This document shows, one piece after another, positions 1-11,915 of a stretch of DNA of 64,000 nt. The stretch covers positions 33,149,822 through 33,213,821 of the forward strand of contig OX365955.1 of the NCBI GenBank assembly GCA_947247005.1. The letters run 5' to 3'. This stretch comes from Spisula solida (lineage: Eukaryota > Mollusca > Bivalvia > Venerida > Mactridae). Each line of letters starts with the position of its first letter. Position 1 is the first letter of the stretch. Both the position numbers and the translations under genes were made by a program. Below the pieces are notes generated by a model. It did not search any database. It was not told where the DNA came from and saw only the letters and a list, made by a program, of their open reading frames with translations.

Positions 1-3000
1 ACTGTATACCTTTATACAATGTGGCAGCCAGCATCTATATGTGACTGTACTACAGCAGTAAAACTGTATACCTTTATACAATGTGGCAGCCTGCATCTAT
101 ATGTGACTGTACTACAGCAGTAAAACTGTATACCTTTATACAATGTGGCAGCCAGCATCTATATGTGACTGTACTACAGCAGTAAAACTGTATTCCTTTA
201 TACAATGTGGCAGCCAGCATCTATATGTGACTGTACTACAGCAGTAAAACTGTATACCTTTATACAATGTAATGTGGCAGCCTGCATCTATATGTGACTG
301 TACTACAGCAGTAAAACTGTATACCTTTATACAATGTGGCAGCCAGCATCTATATGTGACTGTACTACAGCAGTAAAACTGTATACCTTTATACAATGTG
401 GCAGCCAGCATCTATATGTGACTGTACTACAGCAGTAAAACTGTATACCTTTATACAATGTGGCAGCCAGCATCTATATATGACTGTACTACAGCAGTAA
501 AACTGTATACCTTTATACAATGTGGCAGCCAGCATCTATATGTGACTGTACTACAGCAGTAAAACTGTATACCTTTATACGATGTAATGTGGCAGCCTGC
601 ATCTATATGTGACTGTACTACAGCAGTAAAACTGTATACCTTTATACAATGTGGCAGCCAGCATCTATATGTGACTTTACTACAGCAGTAAAACTGTATA
701 CCTTTATACAATGTGGCAGCCAGCATCTATATGTGACTGTACTACAGCAGTAAAACTGTATACCTTTATACAATGTGGCAGCCTGCATCTATATGTGACT
801 GTACTACAGCAGTAAAACTGTATTCCTTTATACAATGTGGCAGCCAGCATCTATATGTGACTGTACTACAGCAGTAAAACTGTATACCTTTATACAATGT
901 TATGTGGCAGCCAGCATCTATATGTGACTTTACTACAGCAGTAAAACTGTATACCTTTATACAATGTGGCAGCCAGCATCTATATGTGACTACTACAGCA
1001 GTAAAACTGTATACCTTTATACAATGTGGCAGCAAGCATCTATATGTGACTGTACTACAGCAGTAAAACTGTATTCCTTTATACAATGTGGCAGCCTGCA
1101 TCTATATGTGACTGTACTACAGCAGTAAAACTGTATTCCTTTATACAATGTGGCAGCCAGCATCTATATGTGACTGTACTACAGCAGTAAAACTGTATTC
1201 CTTTATACAATGTGGCAGCCTGCATCTATATGTGACTGTACTACAGCAGTAAAACTGTATACCTTTATACAATGTGGCAGCCAGCATCTATATGTGACTG
1301 TACTACAGCAGTAAAACCGTATACCTTTATACAATGTGGCAGCCAGCATCTATATGTGACTGTACTACAGCAGTAAAACTGTATTCCTTTATACAATGTG
1401 GCAGCCTGCATCTATATGTGACTGTACTACAGCAGTAAAACTGTATTCCTTTATACAATGTGGCAGCCTGCATCTATATGTGACTGTACTACAGCAGTAA
1501 AACTGTATTCCTTTATACAATGCTATGTGGCAGCCAGCATCTATATGTGACTGTACTACAGCAGTAAAACTGTATCCCTTTATACAATGCTATGTGGCAG
1601 CCTGCATCTATATGTGACTGTACTACAGCAGTAAAACTGTATACCTTTATACAATGTGTCAGCCAGCATCTATATGTGACTGTACTACAGCAGTAAAACT
1701 GTATACCTTTATACAATGTGGCAGCCAGCATCTATATGTGACTGTACTACAGCAGTAAAACTGTATTCCTTTATACAATGTGGCAGCCAGCATCTATATG
1801 TGACTGTACTACAGCAGTAAAACTGTATTCCTTTATACAATGTGGCAGCCTGCATCTATATGTGACTGTACTACAGCAGTAAAACTGTATACCTTTATAC
1901 AATGTGGCAGCCAGCATCTATATGTGACTGTACTACAGCAGTAAAACTGTATACCTTTATACAATGTGGCAGCCAGCATCTATATGTGACTGTTCTACAG
2001 CAGTAAAACTGTATACCTTTATACAATGTGGCAGCAAGCATCTATATGTGGCTGTACTACAGCAGTAAAACTGTATTCCTTTATACAATGTGGCAGCCTG
2101 CATCTATATGTGACTGTACTACAGCAGTAAAACTGTATTCCTTTATACAATGTGGCAGCCAGCATCTATATGTGACTGTACTACAGCAGTAAAACTGTAT
2201 TCCTTTATACAATGTGGCAGCCTGCATCTATATGTGACTGTACTACAGCAGTAAAACTGTATACCTTTATACAATGTGGCAGCCAGCATCTATATGTGAC
2301 TGTACTACAGCAGTAAAACTGTATACCTTTATACAATGTGGCAGCCAGCATCTATATGTGACTGTACTACAGCAGTAAAACTGTATACCTTTATACAATG
2401 TGGCAGCCAGCATCTATATGTGACTGTACTACAGCAGTAAAACTGTATACCTTTATACAATGTGGCAGCCAGCATCTATATGTGACTGTACTACAGCAGT
2501 AAAACTGTATACCTTTATACAATGTGGCAGCCAGCATCTATATGTGACTGTACTACAGCAGTAAAACTGTATACCTTTATACAATGTGGCAGCCAGCATC
2601 TATATGTGACTGTACTACAGCAGTAAAACTGTATACCTTTATACAATGTGGCAGCCTGCATCTATATGTGACTGTACTACAGCAGTAAAACTGTATACCT
2701 TTATACAATGTGGCAGCCTGCATCTATATGTGACTGTACTACAGCAGTAAAACTGTATACCTTTATACAATGTGGCAGCCTGCATCTATATGTGACTGTA
2801 CTACAGCAGTAAAACTGTATACCTTTATACAATGTGGCAGCCAGCATCTATATGTGACTGTACTACAGCAGTAAAACTGTATACCTTTATACAATGCTAT
2901 GTGGCAGCCAGCATCTATATGTGACTGTACTACAGCAGTAAAACTGTATTCCTTTATACAATGTGGCAGCCAGCATCTATATGTGACTGTACTACAGCAG

Positions 3001-3296
3001 TCAAACTGTATTCCTTTATACAATGCTATGTGGCAGCCAGCATCTATATGTGACTGTACTACAGCAGTAAAACTGTATCCCTTTATACAATGCTATGTGG
3101 CAGCCTGCATCTATATGTGACTGTACTACAGCAGTAAAACTGCATACCTTTATACAATGTGTCAGCCAGCATCTATATGTGACTGTACTACAGCAGTAAA
3201 ACTGTATACCTTTATACAATGTGGCAGCCAGCATCTATATGTGACTGTACTACAGCAGTAAAACTGTATACCTTTATACAATGTTATGTGGCAGCC
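1..3296. repeat. 62-bp satellite array (about 53 copies), open at the left edge
   Basis: The 62-bp unit begins ACTGTATACCTTTATACAAT and repeats head to tail from base 1, so the true array is longer than shown. Units differ by point changes (GTATACC/GTATTCC, CAGCCAGC/CAGCCTGC) and some carry a short insertion (GTAAT, GCTAT or GTTAT) after ACAAT. The right edge is sharp, at the word GCCAGCATGCAGC near 3,296. Open frames on both strands inside the array come from the repeat having few stops; I do not read them as genes. Confidence 0.97.
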
Positions 3297-4731
3297 AGCA
3301 TGCAGCTATTTTTCTGGAATGAATCTTGTTCTACAGGGTTCTGTTGGCACAATGCCTACAACCCAGTCAATTTCAAGAGACCTGGTGATCAAATATACTC
3401 AAAATTTTATATGCTGTTAGGTGGTATGTTAGAGTCTTTTTATCATCTCTTATAACTCACATTTGTATGCGTGGCAACACTGTGTGTTTTATTGTGACAT
3501 GTTGAGGGTATGTATATTTTGTAATGTGTTGATGAGATGAATATAAACTATCTATCGATCTACCCGATAGTATACAATGTATAGTTTATATGTATGTCAT
3601 TAGTATGTATATGGCTGAAAGTTTAGCTAAACGGGTGCTAAAATTGTTTATACATGAACGTTACTGACAGAAGAAATGAAATTATTGATAGAATCGACGT
3701 ATTGCTTATCAACACAATGTATGAAAGCGGCAAATACGCATGGTCATAAAATTTGAACTAAGTATAAACCATATAATTCTGGGTTGGTACCTGTGTACTA
3801 TGGCATGACAAACGTTACAATATCACATCATCTAAAATTATGGTCCACATAGTTTTTATTGTAAGCCAGAAGTATGTGTTCAATGTTCTCATATAATTGT
3901 TCTATATTTTGAAATAATTATTTTAAAGTTAAATTATGTATTACTTTTTTCAAAATATTTATATAATCCTTCAAATTAATAATGTCAACATAAAAATGTT
4001 TTTTCAATAAATTCACTTACCCTGAACTATTTTGCAAAAAAATATATTCTAAATAGTTAAAATAAAACATTTCTGATATACAAACATGTTTTTTATTTTA
4101 ATGGACAAACTTTTTTCATTTTGCAATAATTGTTTTGCAGGATCGGAAAAAATGATTTAAAACATAGACCAAAAAATATTTTTAGTAATACTATAATTAT
4201 TTTGAAATATAGAACAAATATAAGAAAACATTGAATATTCGTTTAATGTTACAATGATTATTTTGAACAATAAGACAAATGAGATATAAAACATTCAACA
4301 AATATTTCTATTTTGCAATTATATTCTAAGACATTGAATAAATATATTCCCTTATTACTGACTAAGGTATGTGCGGCAATATAACCAGGGCTGACGTAAA
4401 ACAGGAGCAATGTAGGCACTGACGTCATGTACCGGTAGAGAATTCCATTCAACTGTTGTACGTGGGAAGATAGAGAACTTAAATATAATCAGAAGGTGTG
4501 TATTGTATCTGATAAGCGAAATGATTGAAATGTATTGTAAGTAGTGATGTATTGTGATGGTTTATAGCAACATGTTCATAATGAATTTTGTAGAAGAGAA
4601 TGCAGAACTTTAAGCTTCACAATTTGTATTGCGCATATTTACTGCTCCTTTAAGAATATCTCAGGCTGTATATGCTTGTAATTGTAGTACAAATGTAGCT
4701 GTTTGCAAAGTGCTTCACAACTATAATATAT

Positions 4732-5075
4732 AGAGGATATTACATGAGTGTCTTTTCATATTGAATTTATTAAACCAGTTGAATAAAATAATAAAATGCG
4801 AGGCTCTGCCGAGCATTTTATCGATTTTATTCAACGAGTTTAATAAATCCAATGTGGAAAGTGACAAATGTAATGTTCTTTTTATCATATGTTAGCCATT
4901 TCTAGCCGAAACATAAAAATAACTACTTATTTTCACTATAATAAACGCGCAACTTTGACGACGTCGCCTATACTTTGAGTGACGTCACGTCAAAGCTTTA
5001 TTACACTAGTGTATCATCAAAACTAAATAATGGCTTTATTACGCTGCCGCGACGTCAAACATTTGATAAATACTA
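4732..5075 (+). repeat. Dispersed repeat family F, copy 1
   Basis: About 290 bp shared with copies at 41,481-41,765 and 59,470-59,758, all in the same orientation. It starts GAGGATATTACATGAGTGTC, has an imperfect hairpin around TTGAATTTATT, and an inner inverted pair TTTATCACATGTT / AACATGTGATAAA (diverged in this copy). It carries GACGTC and TGACGTCA palindromes. This copy has an extra 57-bp hairpin inserted at 4,778-4,834. It is probably a MITE-like non-autonomous element; no coding capacity. Confidence 0.8.
4778..4834. repeat. Hairpin insertion inside family F copy 1
   Basis: GTTGAATAAAATAATAAAAT on the left pairs with the ATTTTATCGATTTTATTCAAC arm on the right around a GC-rich loop (GAGGCTCTGCCGA). 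The same design, an AT-rich stem with a GC-rich loop, recurs at 12,308-12,408. Confidence 0.75.
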
Positions 5076-5171
5076 TATATTTAATAATATTGATTTTCTT
5101 GTTTAGCTAATATACTTAAGTAAATTACAAGATTTTAAGAAAGTTTTAAGATTTCTACTTTGCCAACTTAC

Positions 5172-5321
5172 GAATTTCTGTCCGTTCTGAAGATCTATCT
5201 GAACTTCCCGTCTTCCAATCAGTACAACTTTTGTAAAATCTACATCTTCTGCTAATTGCTTAACCAACGCTTTCCCCGTTTCACCGGTAAATCCAAGAAC
5301 GAACGCTTTTATTCCTGACAT
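5172..5321 (-). CDS. HTATIP2: HTATIP2/TIP30-like NAD(P)-binding protein, first coding exon only
   Basis: Reading down from an ATG at 5,319-5,321 gives 50 codons, ending at a consensus GTAAGT donor (complement 5,166-5,171) in phase 0. The peptide holds a Rossmann-fold dinucleotide site, GFTGETG (residues 10-16, pattern GxxGxxG), after a hydrophobic strand, then VVLIGRRE. Together these resemble the start of HTATIP2 (TIP30), a short-chain dehydrogenase-like protein of about 240 residues. No further exon was found between 3,297 and 5,171, so the rest must lie beyond the left edge across a satellite-bearing intron, or this is an isolated exon copy. Another SDR-type protein cannot be excluded from 50 residues. 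Confidence 0.65.
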
Positions 5322-5704
5322 TTCTAAATTAGTGTTGTATTTCGTGTATGACCTAATTTGTACGTTTGTATTTATACATGAAGATATGAATAGTATCTAG
5401 CTTACTTGTTTGCATTTCAAGTTTACGTTGTTGAAATATTTTATTCAGGGTTATCGTGACATTGTACATATCAAATAGTGTCCTGGTTTAACTGAGTAGT
5501 CTATATATGATATCAGTTAGGAAATATTAATAACCCGTTGTTATTTAGAACATTCATTGAGGTAGTTAACTTAGCGTAACAATGGGCTTGTATAGAGGCT
5601 AACGAAAAAATAGATAGTAACCTCATTGTATGATTATAATTAAGTATCATAAATACATTTTAACCACTCGTGTGAATTTTCACTTCACTAATGTGTTGAC
5701 ACCG

Positions 5705-5945
5705 CCTTCTCGATAGCCTAGTGGTAGAGCGCCCTCCTCCAGTGCGGGAAGTCTTTAGTTCGATCCAAGGATGCGTCATACTAAAGACGAAATAAAAATG
5801 GTACTAGTTATTTCCTTGCTAGACGCTCAGCAAAAGGGGAAACTCTCTTCACTCATACCCTCGGGGCGACGGATAACATCAGGAATGAGGTGTCGAGAGT
5901 ATTTAATATGAGTTAAAAACTTGTTTTACAGTCAATCTAAAATAA
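5705..5945 (+). mobile_element. tRNA-derived SINE, copy 1
   Basis: The head has polymerase III box A (TAGCCTAGTGGTAGAGC) and a box B-like word (AGTTCGATCC) at tRNA-like spacing. A body follows (GACGAAATAAAAATGGTACTAG, then CTCATACCCTCGGGGCGACGGATAACATCAGGAAT, given here in fragments) that recurs at 47,755-47,990. The sequence does not fold as a functional tRNA with an acceptor stem, so I call a SINE rather than a tRNA gene. Confidence 0.8.
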
Positions 5946-8900
5946 ATTAGTATAAACAGTTCATTCGAAAGACATAAGTTACACAGGGTTATGTCATGTG
6001 TCATTTTATCATAAAATATGGTAGAAACTGCACGAAAAATGAAACTTTATAGGGTATATAATATACTAGTGTCATTCAAAAAATAAATCAATGTACTAGT
6101 TAATTTTGCAAGATAGATAAACAATTCTTCAGTATACTCTAGCACCACCTTAATTCGTCTGAATCCTAAAGTTTAATGAAATCGGACGGACGGTTAAGCG
6201 AGGAACTCCTTGTATAAATTGTATCCATAGTGACCACGGGGCAAGTACCGACGACGTTGTTGACGTCATCTGGCGATCTCACAACTTTTCTACATGCTAC
6301 CTGTATTACACGAGATACAGCTCTGTAACAAACCACATTATGTATAATCATCCCTGTTCCATGACGGATTAAAATATGTTGTTTCAAGTGTACACCTACA
6401 TACACAGGCTTCGTCATAGGAGAAGTATTGACATTCAAAAAATCGGGACTGTAGCTGCTGAATAAGTAAAGGAATATCCAACACCTCCAGAACTGTAGTT
6501 TCATACGATGTACCAGCACATCGTCCTGGTGAAACCTCCTATTTTCCAACATGATTTTAGTTTGTTTTTGCATTTTTCCAAGTGCCACACTGAATTTAAA
6601 CATGGTGCGTTGCCCCGTGGTTTCACTTGGCGTCACGTTTTCTTACTGCTACGTAGTAATAGAGTGCTTTGATATGATAACCAAGATCTCCGTAACGGTC
6701 AAAGACTACACGCATGAATTATTTTCAGGGTTTCCCATCATGAACGGAAAGTGATGGGGGCAATGTATTACCACAAATGTTCGACAGAATAAATATACAG
6801 GTTGCCCCGTGTATTAAATCTTGCATTGCTATAACTACCATATTTTAGAATATATCATATATTTGTCTCGTTTAATATGCGGACTTAATTCATCATATGA
6901 CAGGAAATTATTTTTACCTTTGATGAAATTCGGATGATAGATAAGTTTAACACATCATAGTGTCTACGTGTTTTTGAATGGTATGTGGTATTCACAAAGC
7001 ATCTAGGTAGAAAGCTGAATATTTTCTGACAACCTTACAAGTTCTTTAAGTGTATAACCAGCTGGATAAGTCAGTCAACGTTATGATTGTAACCTAGTTA
7101 ACAAACACCATGTAAGGAGCTATTATATTCACTAACTAGTGGGTAATTCAACTCGACATCGTGCGTAACAACACATTGATTTACACTGGTTTGCAAAATA
7201 TGTTATACATTCTGTTTTATATAGCAATGAAATCATGACTCCGTCTTAGCTTGTTTATTCGATATTGTGTCAAAGGTAATTTAAGTTACTGGTATCATTG
7301 AAATATGAGTACAAATTCAGTATGTGTTATATATATCGTGTATGAAGTGACTATATACAAGTGAGTTATAAAAATAAGCGGAGAGCCGTAACTAAGTTTT
7401 GGAACTTGTGGCTCGACCCTTTAACCCATGTATATAAAATGTATTTATAGATCTATTTGTATGACATTGTCTGGGTAATAAAATATGTTTTAACTATAAA
7501 AATACGTATAAAGTAGTATAAAATAAACAAGCAAATACGGAATAAGGTCACCCATGGTTTTATACATATAAACCAAATCACTGTAACATTTCTTTAGACG
7601 CTATATAAATCAAAGTGTATGACTTATTGCGAGCAAAAGCTTCTGTAACTTCCGGTTACTGCATGTCTAATTCGGAAACTATACAATTACACGTGTATGA
7701 CTTCTTGCGATAACCGGGAGTTGACTCGTTTAAACTGCATGGCCCAATGGATATGGCGATGTGTTATGAAACCTTACTATTCTGGGTTAGATCATTGGTA
7801 TGGTCACTTTAATACAGTAATATGCACATGTAGTTGATTATAAGTATGTTCTCAAACGACAAATACTATATTGAATTGAAATTAAAAACCATGACTACGA
7901 AAAGGCCAGTCCGATTGCCTTTACATTTTGTGTGTGGGGGCAGTGTTTTATACCTGTCCCAACTGTGTTATCTCCCTTGTCAATAATGGCGAAAAACGAA
8001 ATGAAAAATACTCAAAATAAATCACAGGTGACAACATTGACTCCGGTCATTTTGAGAGGCGTTCCATAAGTTTCACAGATTGCCAGGTTTGAAATGTTTG
8101 TTATCTACATTTAGACTAGCGAGAAACATTCAGAAAAATATATTAACGTGTAATTTTATACACTTATCATAATGACATGTGTTGAGCTTGAATTATTGAT
8201 TTTATATGAATACGTATGTTAGGTATAGTTGATTAATTCATCGAGAAAACCATGCTTTTATCACTTCATATTGTGTTTACTTTCAATTCATTTAACTTAC
8301 AGGTAAACAGAGCTTATTTGACGTGGGAACACTATAGCAAGTTTATGCAAATATTAAGTTTACTATTTTTAGAACATAGAGACCTAAACGAGAGACAACT
8401 CTCCAATATTTATGTTGTGAGTCTAAAGATGGAATTGTCTCCCTTTGTATTTCTGATAGAACATTCGGTACGAGCCCTTATTCTGTTAGTCACTCAGTAG
8501 CGTTCATCAGGTCTATTATATCGCACGATCTGTGTATATATTATACACCGATTGGTATAATTTTTTATCATATACAGATATGTGTATCGATCGATACACA
8601 AATCGGGATGTTGCATAAATATGCAGTTGTACCGCTTCGTTAAAAACTAAAAGGTCTATATCTTTGAATATAAGCATACTCCAGTCCAATATAAGCAGCC
8701 TTAATTATACGCTTCTTTTATGATCATCCTAAATGTGTCTGAAAGAAAAAGATAAGAGGACAAGAAAGTGTATGCAATGCATTGCCTTTTTTCTTCATTA
8801 AAAATTATTTCCATTTAACTTATGAAATATTCCGAGTTGTGTATCGACTTATACACAGATCTGTAAATGATATACAAATCGAGAGGATATAAAAATAGTA

Positions 8901-9665
8901 ATATAATAGAAAAACATATATTGTATGAGTGAACCTTGACAACCAATGCTTAATCGACCAGTGGTAAGCCCTGAAGACGGATTTTTGGTACCAAAATGTC
9001 CAGAAGGATAGCCTCTATCAGAATATGTTATATGACACTTTCACCATCGGGCCTTTTCCAATAAGGCTGCAAAGATTTCCAATCTGTACATAACAGTCCT
9101 TATAATAAGATAATATGTACTTCCCAAAACTTTTATCACTTCTCTATCAAAAAAGAATAGAACAAAAATATATTATAATAACAAACAAAACAGGGAAGAA
9201 ATATCAAATTTTCGGCTTTTTATACCTTGACATTTGCCTTACAGTGGCCAGTGTAGTATACCCATTTGATGCACACCATCAAATTTATAATACTAAGAAT
9301 AAAAACATTAAGCATTACATTCGTTCATAACTTCCTTACTGGAACATAAACTTGTGTACGGATTGGCAATTTATGGCGGCCATTTTTGTGGCAATCTTGG
9401 AATATACCCAATGGTGACGAAGATACAACAAATTCTGAGAGAAGACATCACATTTGGTGGATACTCCAAATTTAGGTTTATCATATAAACATTCAAAAGC
9501 AAGTCAGTACACATACTAATGACCACAATAATACACTTTTAACAAACATACATCACGTATATAATGTTAATTGTTGTAGTTACATGTATTGTACTATTTT
9601 GATGTATCTATATTTAACTGAAAAAAATGAATCAAAACATATAAGTAAACATTTAAACACTACAT
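5946..9665. other. Gene-poor AT-rich intergenic stretch
   Basis: No ORF here has recognisable homology except a doubtful transposase-like minus-strand frame at 6,166-6,636. The plus-strand frame at 8,252-8,500 is unrecognised and has no splice or promoter support. At 8,581-8,600 there is a perfect 20-base palindrome, with a diverged echo near 8,838. The 5' UTR exon of the Mab-21-like gene may lie here but could not be placed. Confidence 0.5.
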
Positions 9666-9675
9666 ATATTTCAGG

Positions 9676-11514
9676 ATGTCTAGCGTTCCACCAAATCAGG
9701 AAAACCTCTCACTGAAATTAACGGAAGTACTCAGTGAGTTAGGAGTGAATGATGACATGGTAATGAGGCGGCGGGAATGTGCGCTATTCTGTGAATGTGT
9801 CATAGGGCTAAGTACATGCACAACACTGTCTCACAGTCCTACATCGCAGAAATTGTATCATAGTTTTTCATCACAGTATTTGTTTGGCAGTCAAAGTGAA
9901 GGCAGCACGACAATCGGTATAAATTCTGATGACGATGTGCTATTCATTGTTGATACGCATCATGTGATTCATGACTCGGCAGATTGGAAACTTGGTGTAA
10001 CGAATGTATTAATGGTACAAGATGCGACTACTGCATCTGGATACTGTCTGCTACAACTACTAAGAGATGATGCTCCACTCGCAGCAAATATTTGTCCGTA
10101 CACTTCATATAAAAAGGATGCTAACGGGAAAGTCCTTTTGAAAAATACAATGTTTGATATGTTGGACGGCGATGCCGGTTTTGAAAATCATGGTCCAGCT
10201 AAAATGCCACGAGTAAAACGAGGTGTTCGAGATACTGATTACGTCCATGCTTTCCATTGTGATAGTTGGCCAATAGAAGCCAGTCGCTGGCTCTACCGAC
10301 ACAACAAGGGCGGTTGGCCTAGTGATCGATTGAAGTCTGAGTGTAAAAAGGCTGGATGTTTCCTGGTCCCAGTAGGTAGCAAGGTTACTGGGCTTGATGA
10401 ACTAGAATGGAGAGTTTCTACATCTGTAGCTGAGAGATATCTGATGTTCAGTTTAAATGTAACTCACTTGCACTGCTACGTGTTAATGAAAATGATACTG
10501 CAATCGTATTATGTATTTGAGAAGGTGATATCAAGCTACATGTGCAAAACTGTCTTATTTCACTGCATTGAAAACAGTTCCCCTGAGTTTTGGCAAGAGC
10601 ATAATTTGATCCCATGTCTTCATCAATCATTACGTGTACTATATAACTTCATATATCATACAAATTGTCCTCACTTTATTATTCCTGAGAACAATCTCAT
10701 GGCGGGGAGAATCACAGCTGAACAGCAACACAGTTTATTGGAAGTGATTCAACATATGATACGCAGTGATGGAAGAATGTTGTTTGAAATACATACAGAT
10801 AATCTGGGTGATCGGTTACATATGAAAATGGGTAGACTGATATTACGTGCGAGTCCTGTCCTTTCATCTGTAGAAATAAATAGGCGTATATCAACCGAAC
10901 TTTGCTTTAGGTCAGCACGCACGGTCCTAGCAGGTAGCAAGTTGTGTTTATTGGAATATTTCAACGATGACGTCAGTAAGGCAGTTAGACATTTCCTGCG
11001 TTATTTCGAGTATATCAAAGGTAAACAACAACTACCACATTCTAGCTATATACAGCAAACAGCGTACAGTTGTGTATTACCATTATTGAGTTCCACAATA
11101 GGTTCACTGCTAGCAACTTACTACCTTACAATAAACCAACCTTTGCCAAACGAGCTTATATTATCCTGGTTTAAGTTAGGACTTAATTCGGATGTTGGGT
11201 CAGGTTGGTTGAAACTTGCAACTGCTTCTTACAGTCTGGGAGGTGTACATACAGAGGCGATATTGCGTTATATTGAGCGACAATATGGTAGACATGCCGT
11301 GACTCCTGTGTGTGCTTGTTATCCGGGACTAGTAAGGTACAATCAACGTTTTGGCAATGTAGCAGATCAAACAAAAGTCCTTGACTTCAGACGCATTGTT
11401 TCTTACTGTGTGATGTTTATGCCTTGTGAACTGAGTATTGCACCCAAGGAAATGATACCAGAATTCATCTACCGTTCATCAAATAAAGATCTGCTATGTA
11501 GAGATAAAATATAG
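9676..11514 (+). CDS. Mab-21/cGAS-fold protein, N-terminal 612 codons (ends at a premature TAG)
   Basis: A single long exon, preceded by a splice acceptor (TATATTTCAG then GATG at 9,665-9,678), so a 5' UTR intron is likely. The product resembles the Mab-21 family of nucleotidyltransferase-fold proteins that includes cGAS and cGAS-like receptors, a family I recall as expanded in bivalves. The active-site signature is visible: GSQSEG at residues 71-76 and SDDD at 84-87, followed by the strand VLFIVD; these are the nucleotide-binding and first metal-binding positions. The helical Mab-21 C-terminal lobe follows. The TAG at 11,512-11,514 sits where a Gln codon (CAG) would keep the frame, and homologous sequence continues in the same frame after it. 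Enzymatic activity, ligand and role in innate immunity are inference from the family. Confidence 0.8.
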   Translation: MSSVPPNQENLSLKLTEVLSELGVNDDMVMRRRECALFCECVIGLSTCTTLSHSPTSQKLYHSFSSQYLFGSQSEGSTTIGINSDDDVLFIVDTHHVIHDSADWKLGVTNVLMVQDATTASGYCLLQLLRDDAPLAANICPYTSYKKDANGKVLLKNTMFDMLDGDAGFENHGPAKMPRVKRGVRDTDYVHAFHCDSWPIEASRWLYRHNKGGWPSDRLKSECKKAGCFLVPVGSKVTGLDELEWRVSTSVAERYLMFSLNVTHLHCYVLMKMILQSYYVFEKVISSYMCKTVLFHCIENSSPEFWQEHNLIPCLHQSLRVLYNFIYHTNCPHFIIPENNLMAGRITAEQQHSLLEVIQHMIRSDGRMLFEIHTDNLGDRLHMKMGRLILRASPVLSSVEINRRISTELCFRSARTVLAGSKLCLLEYFNDDVSKAVRHFLRYFEYIKGKQQLPHSSYIQQTAYSCVLPLLSSTIGSLLATYYLTINQPLPNELILSWFKLGLNSDVGSGWLKLATASYSLGGVHTEAILRYIERQYGRHAVTPVCACYPGLVRYNQRFGNVADQTKVLDFRRIVSYCVMFMPCELSIAPKEMIPEFIYRSSNKDLLCRDKI

Positions 11515-11915
11515 GATAACTGGATGGATCTTGCAGTGGTTGATTCCCTTCCTTACTTGTATTTCTTACAATACAAAACATATGGTCGTCTTAGAAACCA
11601 TACAGAACAACGCTCTACATAAACTGCAGAGGGTTATTTTACGAGGAACAAAACCTATCTCACAGGGAGACAGCACTGAATCTATTTGGATTATGTTTGG
11701 AACAAGAGAATTTGCCAGATGATGCATTTCATTGCTATCACCAATCTCGTCAAGTTCGACCTCGGAATAATGCAGCAAACTTCCATTTATCAAGGTTCCG
11801 GGATAGTTCGGCTAAATATTGGATGTTTCCTCGTTTCAAAACTGTATTATTCATAGCTGTACCATGTTTAGTTTGGTTGTTATGGAGATATAAAAATCGA
11901 GGATCGCCAAAATAA
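11515..11915 (+). pseudogene. Decayed C-terminal part of the Mab-21-like gene, with tail transmembrane segment
   Basis: After the TAG, the same frame gives DNWMDLAVVDSLPYLYFLQY, a stretch typical of the Mab-21 family C-terminal region in molluscs. The reading then moves to a second frame near 11,606-11,612 (NNALHKLQRVI) and a third near 11,640 (YEEQNLSHRETALNLFG). The third frame stays open through a tetratricopeptide-like helix pair (RPRNNAANFHLSRF) to a TAA at 11,913-11,915. The last frame holds a hydrophobic segment, TVLFIAVPCLVWLLW, followed by basic residues, so the ancestral protein was probably tail-anchored in a membrane. The frame steps are 1, 2, 0 modulo 3, i.e. two small indels plus one nonsense change. 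Assembly error is the main alternative to true decay. Confidence 0.75.

Larger units (their letters stand above)
3297..5171. other. AT-rich non-coding stretch, possibly intron 1 of the HTATIP2-like gene
   Basis: No exon with recognisable homology was found on either strand. If the exon at 5,172-5,321 belongs to an intact minus-strand gene, this stretch and the satellite lie in its first intron. The first 160 bases on the plus strand continue an open frame out of the satellite (to 3,455) with a plausible-looking peptide, but nothing supports it as an exon. A near-palindrome pairs ATAAACTAT with ATAGTTTAT around 3,541-3,589. Confidence 0.5.

Noticed and set aside
136..3234. Several ORFs of 72-111 codons on both strands in the first 3.3 kb
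   Set aside because: They are translations of the 62-bp satellite and repeat the same residues; no start context, splice sites or non-repetitive sequence.
5715..5775. tRNA gene
   Set aside because: Box A and box B are present, but the arms do not pair and a conserved SINE body follows that recurs elsewhere.
10105..11374. Minus-strand ORFs opposite the Mab-21-like gene
   Set aside because: Shadows of a clearly conserved plus-strand coding sequence.
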